From an uncultured Gemmatimonadota bacterium (lineage in GTDB: Bacteria; Gemmatimonadota; Gemmatimonadetes; Gemmatimonadales; Gemmatimonadaceae): a stretch of DNA of 8,291 bases. A program made the position numbers and the translations under genes. The notes beneath the pieces are model-generated. The model searched no databases and was not told the origin of the DNA. It worked only from the letters and a program-made list of their open reading frames with translations. This document shows, piece by piece, positions 6,304-8,291 of this stretch. The DNA is taken from positions 1 to 8,291 of the forward strand of contig CAMLIT010000155.1 in NCBI GenBank assembly GCA_946480295.1. Reading direction: 5' to 3'. Every line of letters begins with the position of its first letter. Position 1 is the first letter of the stretch.

Positions 6304-6637
6304 CGACTGCCTCTTCTGCAGGATCGTACGGAAGGAGATCCCGGCGAAGCTGGTCGCCGAGACGGAGCACTGCATCGCGTTCCGCGACATCAACCCGCAG
6401 GCGCCGGTGCACATCCTGGTGGTGCCGCGCGAGCACGTGCCGACGCTGAACGACGCGACCGACCCGGCGCTCGTCGGCCGTCTCTCGCTCCTCGCGGCGG
6501 AGCTGGCGAAGCGCGAGGGGATCGCCGAGACGGGGTACCGGACGGTGATCAACACGAACGCCGCGGCGGGGCAGACGGTGTTTCACATCCACCTGCACCT
6601 GCTCGGCGGGCGCGGGATGGGGTGGCCGCCGGGGTGA
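6296..6637 (+). CDS. HIT-family nucleotide hydrolase (HinT-like)
   Basis: A 113-residue histidine triad protein. HinT-type members hydrolyse purine nucleoside phosphoramidates. The triad is HIHLHLL with H97, H99 and H101, preceded by the family's GQTVFHIHLH context and followed by GGRGMGWPPG, the classic HinT carboxyl end. An N-terminal CLFCRI (Cys 5 and Cys 8) is the common CxxC of bacterial HinT. Length fits the family. GTG is the start, supported by AGGAGG. It overlaps rsmE by 8 bases and closes the prmA-rsmE unit; mtaB often sits at this place in Firmicutes. A terminator-like or repeat region follows. Confidence 0.94.
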   Translation: MPDDCLFCRIVRKEIPAKLVAETEHCIAFRDINPQAPVHILVVPREHVPTLNDATDPALVGRLSLLAAELAKREGIAETGYRTVINTNAAAGQTVFHIHLHLLGGRGMGWPPG

Positions 6638-6698
6638 GGAGCGGGAGGCGGGAGGCGGGAGGCGCGAAGGACGTGATTGGATTTTGGTTCTTCGTTCC

Positions 6699-6746
6699 TG
6701 GCCAGCCGCCCGGGATGCCACCGGAAGGATCCCGAGCGGCTCGCCA
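6699..6746. repeat. Central hairpin of the inverted-repeat element
   Basis: Arms 6699-6716 and 6729-6746 pair at 16 of 18 positions (mismatches at 6703/6742 and 6710/6735), with a 12-base loop at 6717-6728. The arm contains ATCCCGAG, the same string that opens the small repeat at 4638. Confidence 0.6.
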
Positions 6747-6764
6747 ATGACCAATGACCAAGGA
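6744..6764 (+). repeat. CCAATGA heptad run
   Basis: Two perfect copies of CCAATGA and a third, CCAAGGA, in tandem. The period of seven equals that of the GGGAGGC runs at the element ends. Confidence 0.7.
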
Positions 6765-6819
6765 CGAACGACGCAGCATCCCGGCGCCGCTCGCCGCCTC
6801 CCGCCCCCCGCCTCCCGCG

Positions 6820-6849
6820 TTGACAAGCCCAGCCGGCCAGCCATAAGTT
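6820..6849 (+). promoter_or_regulatory. Promoter for rpsU-yqeY
   Basis: TTGACA at 6820-6825, an 18-bp spacer and TAAGTT at 6844-6849, the same geometry as the hrcA promoter. Predicted transcription start is near 6857, which gives a leader of about 45 bases before rpsU. The -35 begins two bases after the inverted-repeat element ends. Confidence 0.7.
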
Positions 6850-6888
6850 ACTTCACTCGCAACAGCTTACGGGCGCCACCAGCAAGCC

Positions 6889-6892
6889 GGAG
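6889..6892 (+). promoter_or_regulatory. Ribosome binding site for rpsU
   Basis: GGAG nine bases before TTG 6902. It supports the rare TTG start; no ATG, GTG or other TTG lies in frame between the predicted transcription start and 6902. Confidence 0.55.
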
Positions 6893-6901
6893 ACGACTCG
6901 T

Positions 6902-7087
6902 TTGGAAGTCATCATCCACGACGATGAGAACTTCGACCGCGCGCTGAAGCGGTTCAAGAAGAAGTGCGAGAAGGCCGGCATCCTCTCCGACCTCCGCAAG
7001 CACCGCCATTACGAGAAGCCCAGCGAGCGGCGCAAGCGGAAGGCGAAGTCGGCCGTCCGCAAGAATCGCCGGACCCGCACCGCCTGA
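6902..7087 (+). CDS. rpsU: 30S ribosomal protein S21
   Basis: A 61-residue basic protein of the small ribosomal subunit, which helps initiation by aiding contact between mRNA and the 16S 3' end. The sequence has the S21 pattern: a short [20 protein letters not shown] opening, [20 protein letters not shown] in the middle, and a very basic tail rich in RRKRKAK and ending RKNRRTRTA. The start is TTG, followed by GAA-GTC, which aligns with the usual MEV start. It has its own promoter and a short leader, and the stop TGA at 7085-7087 shares one base with the yqeY ATG, so the two are coupled. rpsU next to yqeY is a widespread arrangement. Confidence 0.95.
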   Translation: MEVIIHDDENFDRALKRFKKKCEKAGILSDLRKHRHYEKPSERRKRKAKSAVRKNRRTRTA

Positions 7088-7530
7088 TGTCCGACCTGCT
7101 CACACGCCTCCAGAACGACCTCAACGCCGCCCGGAAAGCCCAGGACAAGCCGCGCACGCTGCTGCTGGGCACCATCCTCGCCGACGCCAAGAACCGCCGC
7201 ATCGAGCTGCGGCGCGAGCTCACCGACGACGAGATCGTCGACGTCCTGCGCAAGGGGATCAAGCGCCGGCGCGAGTCCATCGACATGTACCAGAAGGGCA
7301 ACCGCGAGGATCTCGCGGAGAAGGAGCGCGCCGAGGTGGCGCTCCTCGAGCAGTACCTGCCCGCGCAGGTGAGCGACGACGAGATCCGCTCCGCGGTGAA
7401 GGCCGCCATCGCCGGCGGCGCCGCCAACATCGGCGCGGTGATGGGGAAGGTGATGCCGCAGTTCAAGGGGCGCGCCGAGGGGGGCACCATCAACGCCATC
7501 GCGCGCGAGGAGCTGGCGAACCAGTCGTGA
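7087..7530 (+). CDS. yqeY: GatB/YqeY domain-containing protein
   Basis: A 147-residue YqeY-family protein, mostly helical, related to the C-terminal tRNA-binding domain of GatB. Its exact role is not settled; a part in tRNA-linked steps is assumed from the GatB similarity. Hallmarks are RRRESIDMYQKGNREDLAEK followed by ERAEVALLEQYLPAQ, and near the end GAVMGKVMPQFKGRAEGG with TINAIAREEL. Length matches stand-alone YqeY. ATG 7087 is one base inside the rpsU stop (TGATG), and no separate Shine-Dalgarno is seen, so it depends on rpsU translation. An intrinsic terminator follows. Confidence 0.93.
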   Translation: MSDLLTRLQNDLNAARKAQDKPRTLLLGTILADAKNRRIELRRELTDDEIVDVLRKGIKRRRESIDMYQKGNREDLAEKERAEVALLEQYLPAQVSDDEIRSAVKAAIAGGAANIGAVMGKVMPQFKGRAEGGTINAIAREELANQS

Positions 7531-7559
7531 CCGCGGGTGAGCGGCAAGAGAGGACCGGG

Positions 7560-7596
7560 ACCCGGATGGGCGCGCTCCGCCGCTCGTTCGGGTTTT
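7560..7596 (+). terminator. Intrinsic terminator after yqeY
   Basis: Bases 7560-7572 (ACCCGGATGGGCG) pair with 7581-7593 (CGCTCGTTCGGGT) at all 13 positions, three of them G-U, with an eight-base loop. The T run TTTT at 7593-7596 follows at once. It closes the rpsU-yqeY unit 16 bases before mutS2. Confidence 0.7.
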
Positions 7597-7612
7597 GCGT
7601 CTGCAGGGCGGC

Positions 7613-8291
7613 GTGAACAGCCACGCCCTGCGCGTCCTCGAATTCCCGCGCGTGCTGGAGCTCGTCGCCGCGCGCGCGAGCTCGATGCTCGGCGCCGCGC
7701 GCGTGCGCGAGCTCGCGCCCCGCACCGATCGCGACTGGCTCGAGCGCGAGCACGCGCGGGTCGCCGCGGTGCGCGCCCTCGTCACCGCGGAGCAGCCGTG
7801 GCACCCCGAGCCGCTCCCCGACCTCACCGCCGCCCTCGGCCGCCTGCGCGTGATCGGCCTCGCGTGGACGGGCCCCGAGCTCCTCGACGCGGCCACGCTC
7901 CTGCGCTCGTCGCGCCGCACGCGCGACGCGCTGCGCGGGGAGCGCACGCCCGCCGTCGCCCGCGCGGTGCTCGCCCCGCTCACCGACCGGCTCGTGGCCG
8001 ACCAGCCGCTGGAGCAGGCGATCGAGCGCGCGATCGGCGACGACGGCGCGGTGCGCGACGACGCCTCCCCCGCGCTGCACCGCATCCGGCGCGACCTGCG
8101 GGCCTCGCAGGGAGAGCTCGTCCGGATCCTCGAGCGCGTGATGGAGCGGCTGGAGCCGCACCATCACGTGCCCGACATGAGCGTCACCGTGCGCAACGGC
8201 CGCTACGTCATCCCCGTGCGGCGCGAGGGGCGGGGACGCGTCGCCTACGTCGGCTACGTGCCCGGCGAGCAGATCATCGGCATCTCCAAGT
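7613..8291 (+). CDS. mutS2: Endonuclease MutS2, 5' part
   Basis: Open to the right edge: 226 codons. The start MNSHALRVLEFPRVLELVAA is the standard MutS2 opening; the helical domain that follows ends with DMSVTVRNGRYVIPVRREG (residues 188-206), also typical. The Walker-type ATPase domain and the Smr nuclease domain lie beyond the window. MutS2 acts against recombination or rescues collided ribosomes, depending on species. GTG 7613 fits homologs best; TTG 7595 is an upstream alternative. After residue about 206-209 the expected GGIVHDxSxxGATLF motif is absent and the frame reads RVAYVGYVPGEQIIGISK, which looks like FolE. The last 17-18 codons are therefore suspect. Confidence 0.9.
   Translation, partial: MNSHALRVLEFPRVLELVAARASSMLGAARVRELAPRTDRDWLEREHARVAAVRALVTAEQPWHPEPLPDLTAALGRLRVIGLAWTGPELLDAATLLRSSRRTRDALRGERTPAVARAVLAPLTDRLVADQPLEQAIERAIGDDGAVRDDASPALHRIRRDLRASQGELVRILERVMERLEPHHHVPDMSVTVRNGRYVIPVRREGRGRVAYVGYVPGEQIIGISK
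8237..8291 (+). other. FolE-like segment at the window end
   Basis: The frame reads RVAYVGYVPGEQIIGISK. GTP cyclohydrolase I (FolE) has, after its zinc-ligand EHH motif, a stretch of the form K-A-x-V-A-Y-I-P-x-x-x-x-I-G-L-S-K; from the Tyr to the Lys both have 12 residues with Pro, Gly, Ser and Lys in the same places. Nothing upstream is FolE. It may be an assembly chimera or a true fusion point; I favour the chimera. Confidence 0.5.

Larger units (their letters stand above)
6641..6818. repeat. 178-bp inverted-repeat element with heptad ends
   Basis: The left end has three perfect tandem copies of GGGAGGC (6643-6663); the right end has their inverse, GCCTCCC, GCCCCCC, GCCTCCC (6796-6816), so each arm is exactly 21 bases. 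Inside lie a CCAATGA-type heptad run (6744-6764) and an imperfect partner rich in TTGG (6674-6701), and a central hairpin. There is no coding potential that I trust. It fills most of the 264-bp gap between the HIT gene and rpsU. It could be a MITE-like or REP-like element, or act as a strong transcription barrier. Confidence 0.65.

Noticed and set aside
6641..6818. Heptad runs as a CRISPR array
   Set aside because: The units are seven bases in tandem with no spacers, and no cas gene is present.
6684..6947. An 87-codon + strand frame covering the inverted-repeat element and the rpsU start
   Set aside because: It reads through the repeat arms and promoter, overlaps rpsU in another frame and resembles no protein.

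Overview
The window is a GC-rich, gene-dense chromosomal segment with every gene on the + strand. It carries conserved housekeeping genes in the order obg (3' end), dprA, hemW, hrcA, dnaJ, prmA, rsmE, a HIT-family gene, rpsU, yqeY and mutS2 (5' part). The order resembles the hemW-hrcA-(grpE-dnaK)-dnaJ-prmA-rsmE-(mtaB)-rpsU-yqeY block of Firmicutes. Base composition, the short S21 protein, the repeat style in the gaps and the possible leaderless starts suggest a soil or sediment bacterium, perhaps Gemmatimonadota. That is inference; no sequence here proves the phylum. No defence system, integrase, transposase, CRISPR array or tRNA is visible.

Layout. 1-1273: obg end and dprA, whose start overlaps the obg stop. 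1291-2412: hemW. 2386-4618: a promoter in the hemW tail drives hrcA and dnaJ, with grpE and dnaK absent between them. 4594-4756: dnaJ ends inside a 47-nt hairpin, followed by two small hairpin repeats and a possible promoter for prmA. 4757-6637: prmA, rsmE and a HIT gene, tightly overlapped. 6638-6901: a 178-bp inverted-repeat element, then a promoter and short leader for rpsU. 6902-7530: rpsU and yqeY. 7531-7612: an intrinsic terminator. 7613-8291: mutS2, cut by the window edge, whose last 17-18 residues look like GTP cyclohydrolase I (FolE) rather than MutS2.

The genes serve translation and protein quality: ribosome assembly (Obg), protein folding and its repressor (DnaJ, HrcA), ribosomal protein L11 and 16S rRNA methylation (PrmA, RsmE) and small-subunit protein S21. 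DNA uptake (DprA), heme trafficking (HemW) and MutS2 flank them. I see no undescribed protein system. The most notable signals are non-coding: a stop codon set in the loop of a long hairpin, two hairpin repeats with tandem G-A mismatches, a heptad-ended inverted-repeat element, a shared promoter geometry that predicts leaderless mRNAs, and a probable chimeric junction at the right end.
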